A stretch of DNA of 64,000 nucleotides from Verrucomicrobiota bacterium. GTDB taxonomy: Bacteria; Verrucomicrobiota; Verrucomicrobiia; CAIQCK01. Below the pieces are notes generated by a model. That model was not told the origin of the DNA, did not search any database, and was given only the letters and a program-made list of their open reading frames with translations. The stretch is taken from the NCBI GenBank assembly GCA_016235595.1, contig JACRJX010000040.1:1-64000 (forward strand). The letters run 5' to 3'. Positions 27,524 through 36,710 of the stretch are shown here, piece after piece; position 1 is the stretch's first letter; the number at the start of each line of letters is the position of its first letter. The position numbers and the translations under genes were made by a program.

Positions 27524-29655
27524 AAACCATTGAATCATCTCCCGGCGGCAACGCCCGTTTGACGGAACTATCGCCCCGGTTGGCCGCGATGAAACAGCGT
27601 ATCCGCGCCGGCGAGCAGCGGCGACTCCGGGATACCCAGACGGTCGAAGTGCAACCTGAGTGCGACGCGGAAGGCTTGTCGTGGATGCGCCGGGCTGCGC
27701 GCCTGACCAGCCGAATGTGTGCGGCACAAACCGTTGTCATCGAACCGGACGAGCGGATCGTCTTCACGCGCACGGTTTGCAAAGTCGCCCCGCTCTTCAC
27801 GGAGGAGAAGTTGCGCGCCCTCACGGCCGGCGTGACCCTGCACGAGTTGGGTCCCATCAGCAACATCTGTGCGGATTGGGGCATGATTCTCACCCAGGGG
27901 TTGATGGGCCGGAAACAGGTCGCGCTTGCCACGCGGGCACGGCAATCATCCAATCCCGAGGCCGTGGAATTCCTGGACGCCGCCATCGAAACGATGGATG
28001 CCGTCATGGATCTGGCGCGGCGCTACGCGGCAACGGCCCGGCAGTTGGGTCGGCAGGATGTCGCTGCTGTTCTGGAGCGCGTTCCTGCGCAGCCGGCCAC
28101 TACGTTCCGTGAGGCGCTGCAATCCCTGCGATTGTGCCACGCCGTACTCTGGCTGAGCGGCCATTATCACTGCGGCTTGGGGCGTTTTGATCAATACATG
28201 TGGCCTTACCTGCAAGCCGACTTGGAGGCTGGCCGGCTCGACGAATCAGCGGCGGAGGAACTGTTGGCCGAGTTCTTCATCTCCCTCAACAAGGACAGCG
28301 ATCTCTATCCCGGCATCCAGCAGGGTGACAACGGCCAGTCCCTCATGCTCGGCGGCATGCGGCGGGATGGCAGCAATGGCGTGAATCCGCTCACGGCCAT
28401 GGTGTTGCGTGTCGCGCGCGCGGTGGCGTTGATCGACCCAAAGATCAACCTGCGTGTGGACCGCCATACCGATCTCGACTTGCTGGCCCTCGCGGCCGAA
28501 CTGACGCGCATCGGGCTCGGTTTCCCTCAATACGCCAACGACGAGGTCGTCATCCCCGGTCTCGTAGCCGCCGGCTACGCAGAAGAGGACGCCCGGGATT
28601 ACACCGTGGCAGCGTGCTGGGAGTTCATCATACCGGGACGCGGCATGGAGGTTGTCAATATCGGCGCGGCTTCGCTGCCGGCCGCCGTGGATAAAGCCAT
28701 CCGCGCCGGTCTGGCTGCGGGCGAGTCATTCGAGAAAATACTGGAGCGTATTGGCACCGACCTGAAGGCTCAGGTGAAGGTGTTGGCCGAAGCCAGCCGC
28801 AAGCTTTTCCTGCCGCCGGCGCCGTATTACTCAGTGCTGATGGACGGCTGTCTGGAGCAGGGGCGCGATCTGTCGCGCGGTCTCAAGTATAACAACTTCG
28901 GCATTCACGGGGCCGCCTCTTCCAATGCCGCTGACGCGCTCGCGGCGGTGCAAACCCTCGTTCTTGATCAGAAACTGATTCCCGCCGACAGGTTGCTGCG
29001 CGCGCTGGACACGAATTTTGCCGAGGATGAAGCGCTGCGCCAGCAACTCCGCAATGACGGGCCGAAGGTTGGCAACCACGATGATCGTGTCGACGCGTTG
29101 TTGGTGAAGCTGTTCGATCTGTTTGCCGACGCCTGCGCGGCAGCGGGCGACAACGGCCGGGGCGGGCGGTTTCGTGCCGGGAGTGGGTCCGCCATGTATT
29201 ACGTCTGGCTGGCGCGTGGCCACGCCGGCATGCGCGAACCGGTGGTCGGTGCCACAGCGGATGGCCGCCGGGCGGGCGAGTTCTTCAGCTCGTCGCTGGC
29301 GCCGTCGCCGGGTGTGGCAGTGAGCGGTCCGTTGAGCGCGCTGCAGAGCTACGGCAAGTTGAATTACCGCCGCGTCTGCAATGGCGGGCCGCTGACCATG
29401 GAGCTTTCCGACAGCTTGTTCCGCGGGCAGGAGAGCACGCGGAAGGTGGGCATGTTTGTGCGGGCGTTTGTGCAGTCCGGTTGCCAGCAACTGCAACTCA
29501 ATACGCTGAATGTGGACACCCTCCGCGACGCCCAGCGGCACCCTGAACGCCATAAGAATCTGGTCGTCCGCGTCTGGGGCTGGAGCGGTTATTTCTGCGA
29601 ACTCGATGAGGTGTATCAGAATCATGTCATCGGCCGGCATATTTATGGCGAATAA
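27520..29655 (+). CDS. Glycyl radical enzyme of unassigned specificity (PFL-like family)
   Basis: The 711-residue product has a PFL-like barrel and the C-terminal glycyl-radical box RVWGWSGYF, the radical residue being Gly687. The thiyl-radical cysteine is most likely Cys366 in VAACWEFIIPG. The cysteine is followed by W-E, where pyruvate formate-lyase has a Cys-Cys pair and the diol and choline enzymes have Cys-Val-Glu, so the substrate cannot be read off. The Glu may serve as the base of a dehydratase. It is shorter than most described glycyl radical eliminases (about 780-850 residues). It works without oxygen in the cytoplasm. Neighbours point to a product of sugar breakdown as substrate. 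No microcompartment shell gene is visible. Confidence 0.9.
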   Translation: MKTIESSPGGNARLTELSPRLAAMKQRIRAGEQRRLRDTQTVEVQPECDAEGLSWMRRAARLTSRMCAAQTVVIEPDERIVFTRTVCKVAPLFTEEKLRALTAGVTLHELGPISNICADWGMILTQGLMGRKQVALATRARQSSNPEAVEFLDAAIETMDAVMDLARRYAATARQLGRQDVAAVLERVPAQPATTFREALQSLRLCHAVLWLSGHYHCGLGRFDQYMWPYLQADLEAGRLDESAAEELLAEFFISLNKDSDLYPGIQQGDNGQSLMLGGMRRDGSNGVNPLTAMVLRVARAVALIDPKINLRVDRHTDLDLLALAAELTRIGLGFPQYANDEVVIPGLVAAGYAEEDARDYTVAACWEFIIPGRGMEVVNIGAASLPAAVDKAIRAGLAAGESFEKILERIGTDLKAQVKVLAEASRKLFLPPAPYYSVLMDGCLEQGRDLSRGLKYNNFGIHGAASSNAADALAAVQTLVLDQKLIPADRLLRALDTNFAEDEALRQQLRNDGPKVGNHDDRVDALLVKLFDLFADACAAAGDNGRGGRFRAGSGSAMYYVWLARGHAGMREPVVGATADGRRAGEFFSSSLAPSPGVAVSGPLSALQSYGKLNYRRVCNGGPLTMELSDSLFRGQESTRKVGMFVRAFVQSGCQQLQLNTLNVDTLRDAQRHPERHKNLVVRVWGWSGYFCELDEVYQNHVIGRHIYGE

Positions 29656-29704
29656 TTCCGGACGATCGGGCTATTCTTTTTCAAGCGGTGTCGAAAGCAA
29701 ATGA

Positions 29705-31054
29705 ATGCAAAAAAACAAACCTATGAAAATTAACTTCTATCTACTGGGCAGCACGCTTGTGGCCGCGTTGGCGGGGTTTTTGTTTGGCTTCGATACCGTG
29801 GTGATTTCCGGCACGACCGAGATGCTGGAAAAACGATTCAACCTCAGTGACGTCGCGCTCGGCTTCACCGTGTCCAGTGCGCTGTTCGGGACCATCATTG
29901 GCTCGCTGATCGCGGGCAAACCGTCGGAATGGTACGGACGCAAACCGATTCTGATGTGTCTGGCGGTGCTGTATTTCGTTTCTGCTTTGGGTTGCGGGTT
30001 GGCTTGGGACTGGACCTCGCTGCTCGTCTTCCGTCTGATCGGCGGATTGGCCATCGGCGGCGCTTCGGTGGTGGCCCCCCTGTACATTGCAGAGATTTCG
30101 CCGCCGCACGCACGCGGCCGGCTGGTGGCCATGAGCCAGTTCAACATCGTGGTCGGGCTGCTGGTGGCCTACATCTCCAATTTCTTGATCGACCGGTATA
30201 CGGGGAGTGACCCCGAGTGTTGGCGGTGGATGCTGGGCATCGTCGCTGTGCCCTCCGTGCTCTTCTTCCTGTTCCTGCTGCCGATTCCCGAAAGCCCGCG
30301 CTGGCTGGTGGAGAAACACCGCCGCGATGAGGCCCTGACGGTGCTCCAGAAGCTGGGCAATACCGACGCCGCTGGCGTGCTGCAGGAAATCGTCGAATCA
30401 CTGCATGAGAAGACGGTCGCGATTAGTGAATCGTTTTTCCAGCGGAAATACCTCCTGCCGATCCTGCTGGCCTTCATGGTGGCTTCGTTCAACCAGTTGT
30501 CCGGCATCAACACCGTGAACTACTACGGCCCCAAGATTCTGAAGGCGGTCGGCGCGGGGCAGACCAGCGCCCTGGCTGGATCAGTCATCATCGGTGTAAC
30601 AAACCTGGTTTTCACGATCCTCGGCATGACGCTGATTGATCGCTTTGGCCGGCGGCGGCTGCTGCTCGTTGGGACTTGCGGCATGGTCATCTGCCAGGGC
30701 ATTGCGGCTTTCGCCTTTCACATGAACAACCAGATGTTGGTCTTGGCCAGCCTCATGGGATTCATGGCCTTCTTCGCTTCCTCGTCAGGCGTGGTCATCT
30801 GGGTATTCATCAGCGAGATTTTCCCGAATCGTGTCCGCGCCCGCGGTCAGGCGCTGGGGAGCCTGACCCATTGGGCGTGGTGCACGCTGATCCAGTTCGG
30901 CTACCCTGTCGTCACGGCCAGGGTTTCCAGCAGCGCGCCCTTCATCTTCTTCTCCGCGATGATGCTCCTGCAACTGGTGCTGGTCTTGCGATACATGCCG
31001 GAAACCAAAGGTGTGTCGCTCGAGGAAATGCAGCGCCATCTCGGGATTGAATAA
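29705..31054 (+). CDS. Sugar porter (MFS) with 12 membrane spans
   Basis: The 449-residue protein shows sugar-porter hallmarks: GFLFGFDTVVISG in span 1, the loop motif ERYGRK-like EWYGRKPIL, PESPRWLVEKHRR after span 6, FNQLSGINTVNYYGPKIL in span 7, DRFGRRRLLL, and PETKGVSLEE at the end. Expected to import a monosaccharide by proton symport. It follows the glycyl radical enzyme by 49 bp and precedes the alpha-galactosidase-like gene by 37 bp, so it belongs to the same operon. ATG29705 is used; Met at 29723 is an alternative. Confidence 0.9.
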   Translation: MQKNKPMKINFYLLGSTLVAALAGFLFGFDTVVISGTTEMLEKRFNLSDVALGFTVSSALFGTIIGSLIAGKPSEWYGRKPILMCLAVLYFVSALGCGLAWDWTSLLVFRLIGGLAIGGASVVAPLYIAEISPPHARGRLVAMSQFNIVVGLLVAYISNFLIDRYTGSDPECWRWMLGIVAVPSVLFFLFLLPIPESPRWLVEKHRRDEALTVLQKLGNTDAAGVLQEIVESLHEKTVAISESFFQRKYLLPILLAFMVASFNQLSGINTVNYYGPKILKAVGAGQTSALAGSVIIGVTNLVFTILGMTLIDRFGRRRLLLVGTCGMVICQGIAAFAFHMNNQMLVLASLMGFMAFFASSSGVVIWVFISEIFPNRVRARGQALGSLTHWAWCTLIQFGYPVVTARVSSSAPFIFFSAMMLLQLVLVLRYMPETKGVSLEEMQRHLGIE

Positions 31055-31091
31055 CCCCATAGCTATTGGCTGACATTCGAAGGAATTATCC

Positions 31092-33242
31092 ATGATCCAA
31101 ACAACGGCGGTTCTCATAAGCCTGATTCTTGGAAACTGGCAGGTAGAGTTTGATGAGTCCAGTTCACGGCTGGACGTTGTCCAGAAGAGCGGGGAGGTCA
31201 GGATCAGTGGCCGCCTCGATTTCACCACCCAGGGAAAGACGTGGAAGGTCGTCGCGCCCCGGGATGCGATTCAGAACCGCCTCGCGTTGTTGGACACCAA
31301 GGGCGACGTGCAGGGATACATCTCCTTCCAAAACAACGGTGACCGGCTGTCCCTCCTCGTCAACCACCGGACGGCGCAGTCCTATGCGGGCGAACTGGCA
31401 TTCCACGGCGAGGTCCGTTTCACACCGGACAGTTTCGCGTGCAATACGCAGGCGGCCAAGGGTGGACGGGTTCTCCATCTGGCATCGGGGAATGCGGATT
31501 CCGCGTTGAACGACTCGCTGTTTGACCCCGAGCGCGACCGGGCGTTGCTGGTGCGCGCCGCTTTCAACCGGCTTACGACGAAGGGCGATGGCCGTTACGG
31601 GCTGGAACTGCGGGGACGGATCGATGAAACGGCGGAGGCAACCTGGTCATTCACACTGGAACGGAATTATTACCGCAACCGATACGTGCCATACTACAAG
31701 CCGATCAATCGCAAGCGGTGCCCCTCGCCACCCACCGGATGGATGTCATGGAATACTTACTTCGACAGGGCGACGGCGGACGACAATCTGGCCGAGGCTC
31801 GGGTGGGCAAGGAGCATTTGCAGCCCTTCGGGATGGAGTTCTGGTCCATCGAATCATGGCAGGATAACTCCGACACGCTGCCGGTAAGCCATTTCGACAA
31901 CCTCAGCCTGAAACCCAGCCCGCGCAAGTTCCCGCTGGGCATGAAGAAGCTGGCCGACGACATTCGTGCGCTCGGTTTCCGCCCCGGCATCTGGACGGCG
32001 CCGTTCGGCACGGGCAGCAAGGAGTTCTATGAAGCGCACAAGGGCTGGTTCCTGCACGACAAAACGGGAAAGCCGCTCTCGACTTGGAATGGCACCTATA
32101 CGATCGATCCTTCCCAGCCGGAGGTGATTGATTATCTGCGCGAGATACACCGCGTCGCCTCGCGCGATTGGGGCTACGAGTATTTCAAGATTGATGGCAT
32201 GTCGGGCCGGAGCAAGGGATATTGCGCCCATTTCTTTGAGCGCCCCGAAATTCGGGCCACGTTCAAAGACCCTGCTTGTCCCAACCCCTTCGAACGTTGC
32301 GTCAAGGCGTTCCGCGACGGCATTGGCGAGGACCGCGTGTTTCTCGCATGTCAGGGACATTTCACGGGCCCGGACGCGGCCTATGCGGACGCCTCGCGGA
32401 CGGGAGCTGACATTGTCCATCCCAATCAACCGCCGAAATGGCCTAATCTGCTCAGCCAGGCGCGATGCACGCTGAACCAGGTTTTTGCGCACAACATCGT
32501 TTTCTTTGCCGATCCCGACACCTTGTTGGTGGGCGATTTCCTTGAGATCGAACAGGCGCGGCTCGCTACGACCGTGGTGGCATTGCCCGGGCAGATGATG
32601 TTCTCCGGCGACAAACTGGCCGGGCTCAAGACTGAACGGATGCGGCTGCTGCAACAGTCGCTGCCCGTCTGCAACGTGCGCCCACTGAACCTCTATCCGA
32701 TCTTCGACATGCGGCCGGTGTGGGACTTGAAAGTGCGCCGGCCCTTTGAGGATTGGGATGTGGTGGCCTTGTTCAACTGGACGGAGAACGATGCGGCCAT
32801 CGGTTTTGATTTTGCGGAACTGGGTCTGGCGTCAGACGCGGAGTATTTGCTCTATGAATTCTGGACCAACTCATTCCAAGGCGCTCGCAAAGGCCACTTC
32901 GAAATGCCAGTGCCCAAGCATGGTGTGCGGCTGCTCGCAATTCATCGCGCGAAGGCACATCCCCAGTTCATCAGCAGTGACCGCCACATCACGCAAGGCG
33001 CGGTGGAACTGAAGAACATCGAATGGCAGGAGACGGGCAAGTGCCTCAAGGGAACTGTCAAAGTCGTTAAGAACTCACCGATGACAATGCGTTTCCGTGT
33101 CCCCTCGGCCTGCAGTTTCGACGCAGCGAAAGTTGCAGATGCGTCGGCGTGCACAGCAGTCGCTGAAACGAAAGACATCGTGGCGGTCACGCTGAAGTCC
33201 CCAGAGACCAAGGACATTGCCTTCACACTGACCTTTAAGTGA
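31092..33242 (+). CDS. Alpha-galactosidase-like glycoside hydrolase (clan GH-D, GH36-like)
   Basis: The 716-residue protein has an N-terminal beta-sandwich (to about 210), then a TIM barrel opening PPTGWMSWNTYF. The nucleophile is probably Asp368 in YEYFKIDGM and the acid/base Asp440 in RTGADIVHP, the usual pair of clan GH-D. A C-terminal beta domain follows (VVALFNWTEND and further). AAGGA lies 7 nt before the ATG and fixes the start. The N-terminus (ATAVLISLILG-like) is only a weak signal sequence, so the enzyme may be cytoplasmic, acting on oligosaccharides brought in by the porter next door. Substrate is likely an alpha-galactoside or a similar alpha-linked sugar. Confidence 0.82.
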   Translation: MIQTTAVLISLILGNWQVEFDESSSRLDVVQKSGEVRISGRLDFTTQGKTWKVVAPRDAIQNRLALLDTKGDVQGYISFQNNGDRLSLLVNHRTAQSYAGELAFHGEVRFTPDSFACNTQAAKGGRVLHLASGNADSALNDSLFDPERDRALLVRAAFNRLTTKGDGRYGLELRGRIDETAEATWSFTLERNYYRNRYVPYYKPINRKRCPSPPTGWMSWNTYFDRATADDNLAEARVGKEHLQPFGMEFWSIESWQDNSDTLPVSHFDNLSLKPSPRKFPLGMKKLADDIRALGFRPGIWTAPFGTGSKEFYEAHKGWFLHDKTGKPLSTWNGTYTIDPSQPEVIDYLREIHRVASRDWGYEYFKIDGMSGRSKGYCAHFFERPEIRATFKDPACPNPFERCVKAFRDGIGEDRVFLACQGHFTGPDAAYADASRTGADIVHPNQPPKWPNLLSQARCTLNQVFAHNIVFFADPDTLLVGDFLEIEQARLATTVVALPGQMMFSGDKLAGLKTERMRLLQQSLPVCNVRPLNLYPIFDMRPVWDLKVRRPFEDWDVVALFNWTENDAAIGFDFAELGLASDAEYLLYEFWTNSFQGARKGHFEMPVPKHGVRLLAIHRAKAHPQFISSDRHITQGAVELKNIEWQETGKCLKGTVKVVKNSPMTMRFRVPSACSFDAAKVADASACTAVAETKDIVAVTLKSPETKDIAFTLTFK

Positions 33243-33364
33243 AGAAGGCTGGCTGGCAATCAGCAGCCGTCCGCAACAACGACGACCGGTTTTCAGCAAC
33301 CTGATCTGGCTTGCTGTCGTCGGCACCACGCATTAGCGTTTGTGCCCACGCATCTTCACTATCT

Positions 33365-35581
33365 ATGAACCGGATCATTGCGGTGCTACTCCTGACAAGT
33401 CTCTGTGGCCCGATGCTGTGCTCGGCCGCACCGCCTCCACTGAAAGCTTACGGCGTCGCGGCCATTGAGAAGATCACACAAACTCGTGAGCCAACCGCTG
33501 AGTGGAGGGCAGGGCGGGTTGCCATCGAGTGTGCCCGAAACGAATCGGAGTCGTTTCAAGTAGTGGCCCGGGCAAGCCGGCCGATTGAGAACCTTTCGGT
33601 GGCGTTGGAGGATTTGAGAGCCGCAGGAGGCGCGGCTTTGCCCGCGGCCTGCATCAGCGTGCGCAAGGTGGAGTGGGTGGACGTCAACGCGCCGTTCGAT
33701 CCGGCGGAGGCTTCAAAGCATCCCAACTTTCTGCCGGACCCGTTGCCCCCTGTTGACGCCGCGAAGGATCGTTTCAGAGTGGGGCAGGGCGAAAACCTGG
33801 TGTTCTGGCTGACGGTAACTGTTCCCGAAGCTGCGCGGGCGGGGATTTATCGTGGCCGGGTACGATTGCTGGATGGCAGTGGGACGCTTGCGACCGTTGC
33901 GGTGGAATTGCGCGTGCGCGACTTTGCCCTGCCGAATCGGCCGATCCTTCAGAGCATGGTCGGGCTGGCGTCGGCGAATATCTACAAAGCCCACGGCTGC
34001 AAGACCCGCGAGGACAGGGAGAGGGTCATCCGCGCCTACTTTGACGAATACATTCGCGCGCGAATGTCGCCATTTCTTTATGCCCCAAGCACGATGGCTT
34101 TCAACCCGTTGCCGGACGCCGCAATCAAATGGGAGTTCGTCAAAGGATCTGATGGCAAGCCGACGGGGGAGGCGAAGCTGGACTTCACGGGATTTGACCG
34201 CGAAGGGGAACGTTACTTCAACCAGAGGCAGGCCTTCAGCGCATTCAACTTTGCGCCGTATCTCTGGACACGGCGCGTCAAGGACGGCAAGAAGGAGGGG
34301 ATCTACCTTCGGTTCGCGGACGCCAAGGGCGCGGTTGTCGAACGGCGTGGCGCGGACGGTGCGATCAATCCCGTTTTCGACCGGCTCGTCGTGAGCGTGT
34401 TCCGGCAGATCGCGGTGCACCTGGCCGAAAAAGGCTGGCTGGACCGTGCGATCTATTACGTTACAGACGAACCGCCCGAGTCTGACATGGAGGTTTTGAA
34501 GGACATCTGCCGGCTCATCCGCCAGGCTGATCCACGCATTCGCACGGCGCTGACTTACGACCCGGCAAACCGCCCGAAGCTTGCGGAACTGGCGGATGAC
34601 GGCAAGTCCCTCATCTCGGTGTGGGTTCCATACTGCACGCTGTACCGCGAAGACGTGGCGGCGGCGGAGCGCAAGAAGGGCGCCGACTACTGGCTCTACG
34701 ACGTGAAGGATTTCTGTCTCATCTCGCATTCGGGCATGATCAACCGCGCGATGTTCTGGGACGTGTGGCGGCGTAACGCCAATGGGTATCTCTATTATCT
34801 CGCGACATATTGGGGCCAGACCACGACGCCGTGGGAGAGACCGAACTTCCTGCTGCCGGGCGTCACCTACAAGTATCGCCACGGCGATGGCTACTTCTTT
34901 TATCCACCGCTGCGCCGCGGCGAGCCTGAACAACCGATTTTCGACCGCATCGTGCCCACGGTTCGCTGGGAACTGATGCGCGAAGGCGCGGAAGATTACG
35001 ATTGCCTGCGAATGCTGGAACGTCTGGTCGATTCAGCGGACAAGAACCACTCATCGGCTGTGGCCAAAGGCCGGCGCGCGCTGGCCCGGGCGCATGAGTT
35101 CGCAGACACCATTGCGGGTGCCGGCAGCAACTACACGATCCAAATGCTTCAGTTGGAGAAGTCAGAAGGCTGGTCATGGTCGCCGACGGAAAGCTGGCTG
35201 GCCAGCCGCGGCAGCAAGCCGTCGAAGTTGAAGGTTACGATCAAGACGGGACTGAAGGATGGCCTCTATGACCTGTCACTCCGGGTCTATGACGACTTAT
35301 CCCATCATGGCCGTTCCTACTCTCGTTTCCTCGTCAACGACGCGCCTTACGCCTCACCGGGAACCGATGTGAAGGGTCCGGTGGCTGTCCCGGCGGGGCG
35401 GGTCACCGTGCGCGACGGCATCTGCTCGTTCGAACTCTCATCAGTGGCGGGGGACGCTGGTGTGATCGTTTACGGAGTCGGCCTGCGCGAGGCATCGAAG
35501 GCAAAACCCCGTGGCATTTACGAGGTGCGCCACGACGTGCTGGATGCGATTGAATTATTGCAGGGCGCGACAAGACGTTAG
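33365..35581 (+). CDS. Secreted DUF4091 / GH123-like protein
   Basis: The 738-residue product has a signal peptide (about 1-21), an N-terminal beta-sandwich with a RNESESFQVV segment, and a large catalytic-like barrel with YYVTDEPPESDMEVL and WELMREGAEDYDCLRML, both typical of the DUF4091 family, whose fold is shared with GH123 beta-N-acetylgalactosaminidases. The acidic pair in DEP could be catalytic. A C-terminal jelly-roll-like domain (about 600-738) may bind carbohydrate. It is last gene of the cluster that starts at 25369. ATG33365 puts the signal peptide first; no clear Shine-Dalgarno is seen. Confidence 0.8.
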   Translation: MNRIIAVLLLTSLCGPMLCSAAPPPLKAYGVAAIEKITQTREPTAEWRAGRVAIECARNESESFQVVARASRPIENLSVALEDLRAAGGAALPAACISVRKVEWVDVNAPFDPAEASKHPNFLPDPLPPVDAAKDRFRVGQGENLVFWLTVTVPEAARAGIYRGRVRLLDGSGTLATVAVELRVRDFALPNRPILQSMVGLASANIYKAHGCKTREDRERVIRAYFDEYIRARMSPFLYAPSTMAFNPLPDAAIKWEFVKGSDGKPTGEAKLDFTGFDREGERYFNQRQAFSAFNFAPYLWTRRVKDGKKEGIYLRFADAKGAVVERRGADGAINPVFDRLVVSVFRQIAVHLAEKGWLDRAIYYVTDEPPESDMEVLKDICRLIRQADPRIRTALTYDPANRPKLAELADDGKSLISVWVPYCTLYREDVAAAERKKGADYWLYDVKDFCLISHSGMINRAMFWDVWRRNANGYLYYLATYWGQTTTPWERPNFLLPGVTYKYRHGDGYFFYPPLRRGEPEQPIFDRIVPTVRWELMREGAEDYDCLRMLERLVDSADKNHSSAVAKGRRALARAHEFADTIAGAGSNYTIQMLQLEKSEGWSWSPTESWLASRGSKPSKLKVTIKTGLKDGLYDLSLRVYDDLSHHGRSYSRFLVNDAPYASPGTDVKGPVAVPAGRVTVRDGICSFELSSVAGDAGVIVYGVGLREASKAKPRGIYEVRHDVLDAIELLQGATRR

Positions 35582-35632
35582 TGCAGATCGAACGGGAGCA
35601 GATGGTTGAGGTGACAAACGATACGAATCGAG

Positions 35633-35788
35633 ATGGCCGACGATTGCCATCATGTCACGGCGCGCGGCAAGGTGCCGCAGTTGGCGGAGCGAGTAGCCGA
35701 GGACAAAGCGTTGCAGAAGGCGATGGCGGAGGTGATGAAACGAATGTCTGATGTTGAGACCTGCCCCCTCTCCATCAGGAGCTTTTGA
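35633..35788 (+). pseudogene. Possible C-terminal remnant of an IS200-like/REP-associated transposase
   Basis: A 51-codon open frame reads EDKALQKAMAEVMKRMSDVE near its end. Its last codons lie inside the inverted copy of the dispersed repeat (35743-35767), as in REP-associated transposases whose 3' end runs into the element end. There is no catalytic HUH motif here, so at best this is a tail. The surrounding 35582-35874 holds no other gene that I can support. Confidence 0.3.
35743..35767 (-). repeat. Dispersed repeat, copy 3 (inverted)
   Basis: On the minus strand it reads GGGGGCAGGTCTCAACATCA followed by GACATT, matching 25185-25209 over about 24 bases with a single change (TCAGG to GCAGG). 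Confidence 0.55.
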
Positions 35789-35879
35789 ACATCAGTCCCG
35801 GGGTTGCTGGCCGACTAGGGTTCCAGTTCCGGCAAATCAACCCCAGATCGATCCTGCTCCAAGGAGAAGTTCATTGATT

Positions 35880-36323
35880 ATGAGCGAGACAGAAAAGCTG
35901 AAAGACGCGATGGCCGCCATTTTCAGACGGAAAGGCCACGATGGACGTTACACCCGCCTGTTTGACAATTTGGAACCGGGCCAGCGGGAGACGCTGCTTT
36001 CCGAGGTTCCGTTGCATGAGGGCGAGTTGCCTGTGGTTGGGAGCACCGAGAGCCACGATAAATGGCTCCTCCTCACCACCGAAAGACTTGTCTGGCGCTG
36101 GGGTGAAAGGACCCGAACTCTACCTGTTCGGGATGTTTGGAGCGTAAAGGCTGACTTCGTAAAGATGGTTGCGACTGGCGTTAGGAAGAACAAGCTGCGC
36201 GAGCTTCAAATCGAGACGGCGGGCCACGAACAGTGCGTGGTAGAAGTCGAGGAAGGTCCTCCACTCATGGGCGTCTGGAATGTATTGATGAATCTGGGTG
36301 CCCGTAACCGCAAGAAGGAATGA
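35880..36323 (+). CDS. Small cytoplasmic protein of unknown function (PH-like fold possible)
   Basis: The 147-residue product has no signal or membrane segment. A beta-rich run KWLLLTTERLVWRWGERT followed by RDVWSVKADFVK recalls bacterial PH-like domains (a strand with LTTERLI and a following tryptophan), but this is an inference. AAGGAG ends 13 nt before ATG35880 and 7 nt before an in-frame TTG at 35874, so TTG may be the true start, adding two residues. Its stop overlaps the start of the truncated gene that follows (ATGA at 36320). Confidence 0.6.
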   Translation: MSETEKLKDAMAAIFRRKGHDGRYTRLFDNLEPGQRETLLSEVPLHEGELPVVGSTESHDKWLLLTTERLVWRWGERTRTLPVRDVWSVKADFVKMVATGVRKNKLRELQIETAGHEQCVVEVEEGPPLMGVWNVLMNLGARNRKKE

Positions 36324-36562
36324 AGTCGTTGTTTCAAATCTGGATTCGGTCAGCGTTGGCGGTGTTACTCATTCTTGCCGGCCTGTTCAGCGAACCTGCG
36401 CGCGCAGCCTGCGAACACGGTGTCAGGTCTAATATTGGACAAATGCGGTTGGGTGTAGTGAACGATGAAGCTTGGGCGGATAATTCAGACTCGGTGGCGG
36501 CCGCTGGGCTGCTTCGCGCTGTCGCTGCTGCCGGCGTTGGTTCACTACCCGCGCGTCCATAG
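36320..36562 (+). pseudogene. Secreted-protein gene cut by a mobile repeat
   Basis: An ATG overlapping the upstream stop opens a good signal peptide (LFQIWIRSALAVLLILAGLF then SEPARAACE). Exactly after the cleavage region the frame enters the dispersed repeat at 36416 and then reads 30 or so codons without family features before a stop. The mature domain is missing, so I take this as a 5' gene fragment interrupted by the element. The downstream 36563-36710 shows no gene. Confidence 0.5.
36416..36468 (+). repeat. Dispersed repeat, copy 4, inside a signal-peptide gene
   Basis: About 53 bp beginning CACGGTGTCAGGTCT, then AATATTGGACAAATGCGG and TTGGGTGTAGTGAACGATGA. It is the partner of 25316-25365. 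It marks the point where the gene at 36320 loses its coding sense. Confidence 0.6.
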
Positions 36563-36710
36563 CAAAGCATTGGCGAAACCTCCATGCAACTGGGTCGCGG
36601 AGTGCCAAACACTCGCGGTAATATTGAAACACGAACTGCGGCGAGTTGCCCATTTCAAAACAACATCTCTCTCGCGTCAGCCGCCCGTAGCACCAACGCT
36701 TTCCGCCACT

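Noticed and set aside
27520..29655. Microcompartment-linked diol dehydratase system
   Set aside because: No shell protein, aldehyde dehydrogenase or encapsulation peptide is seen in the cluster.
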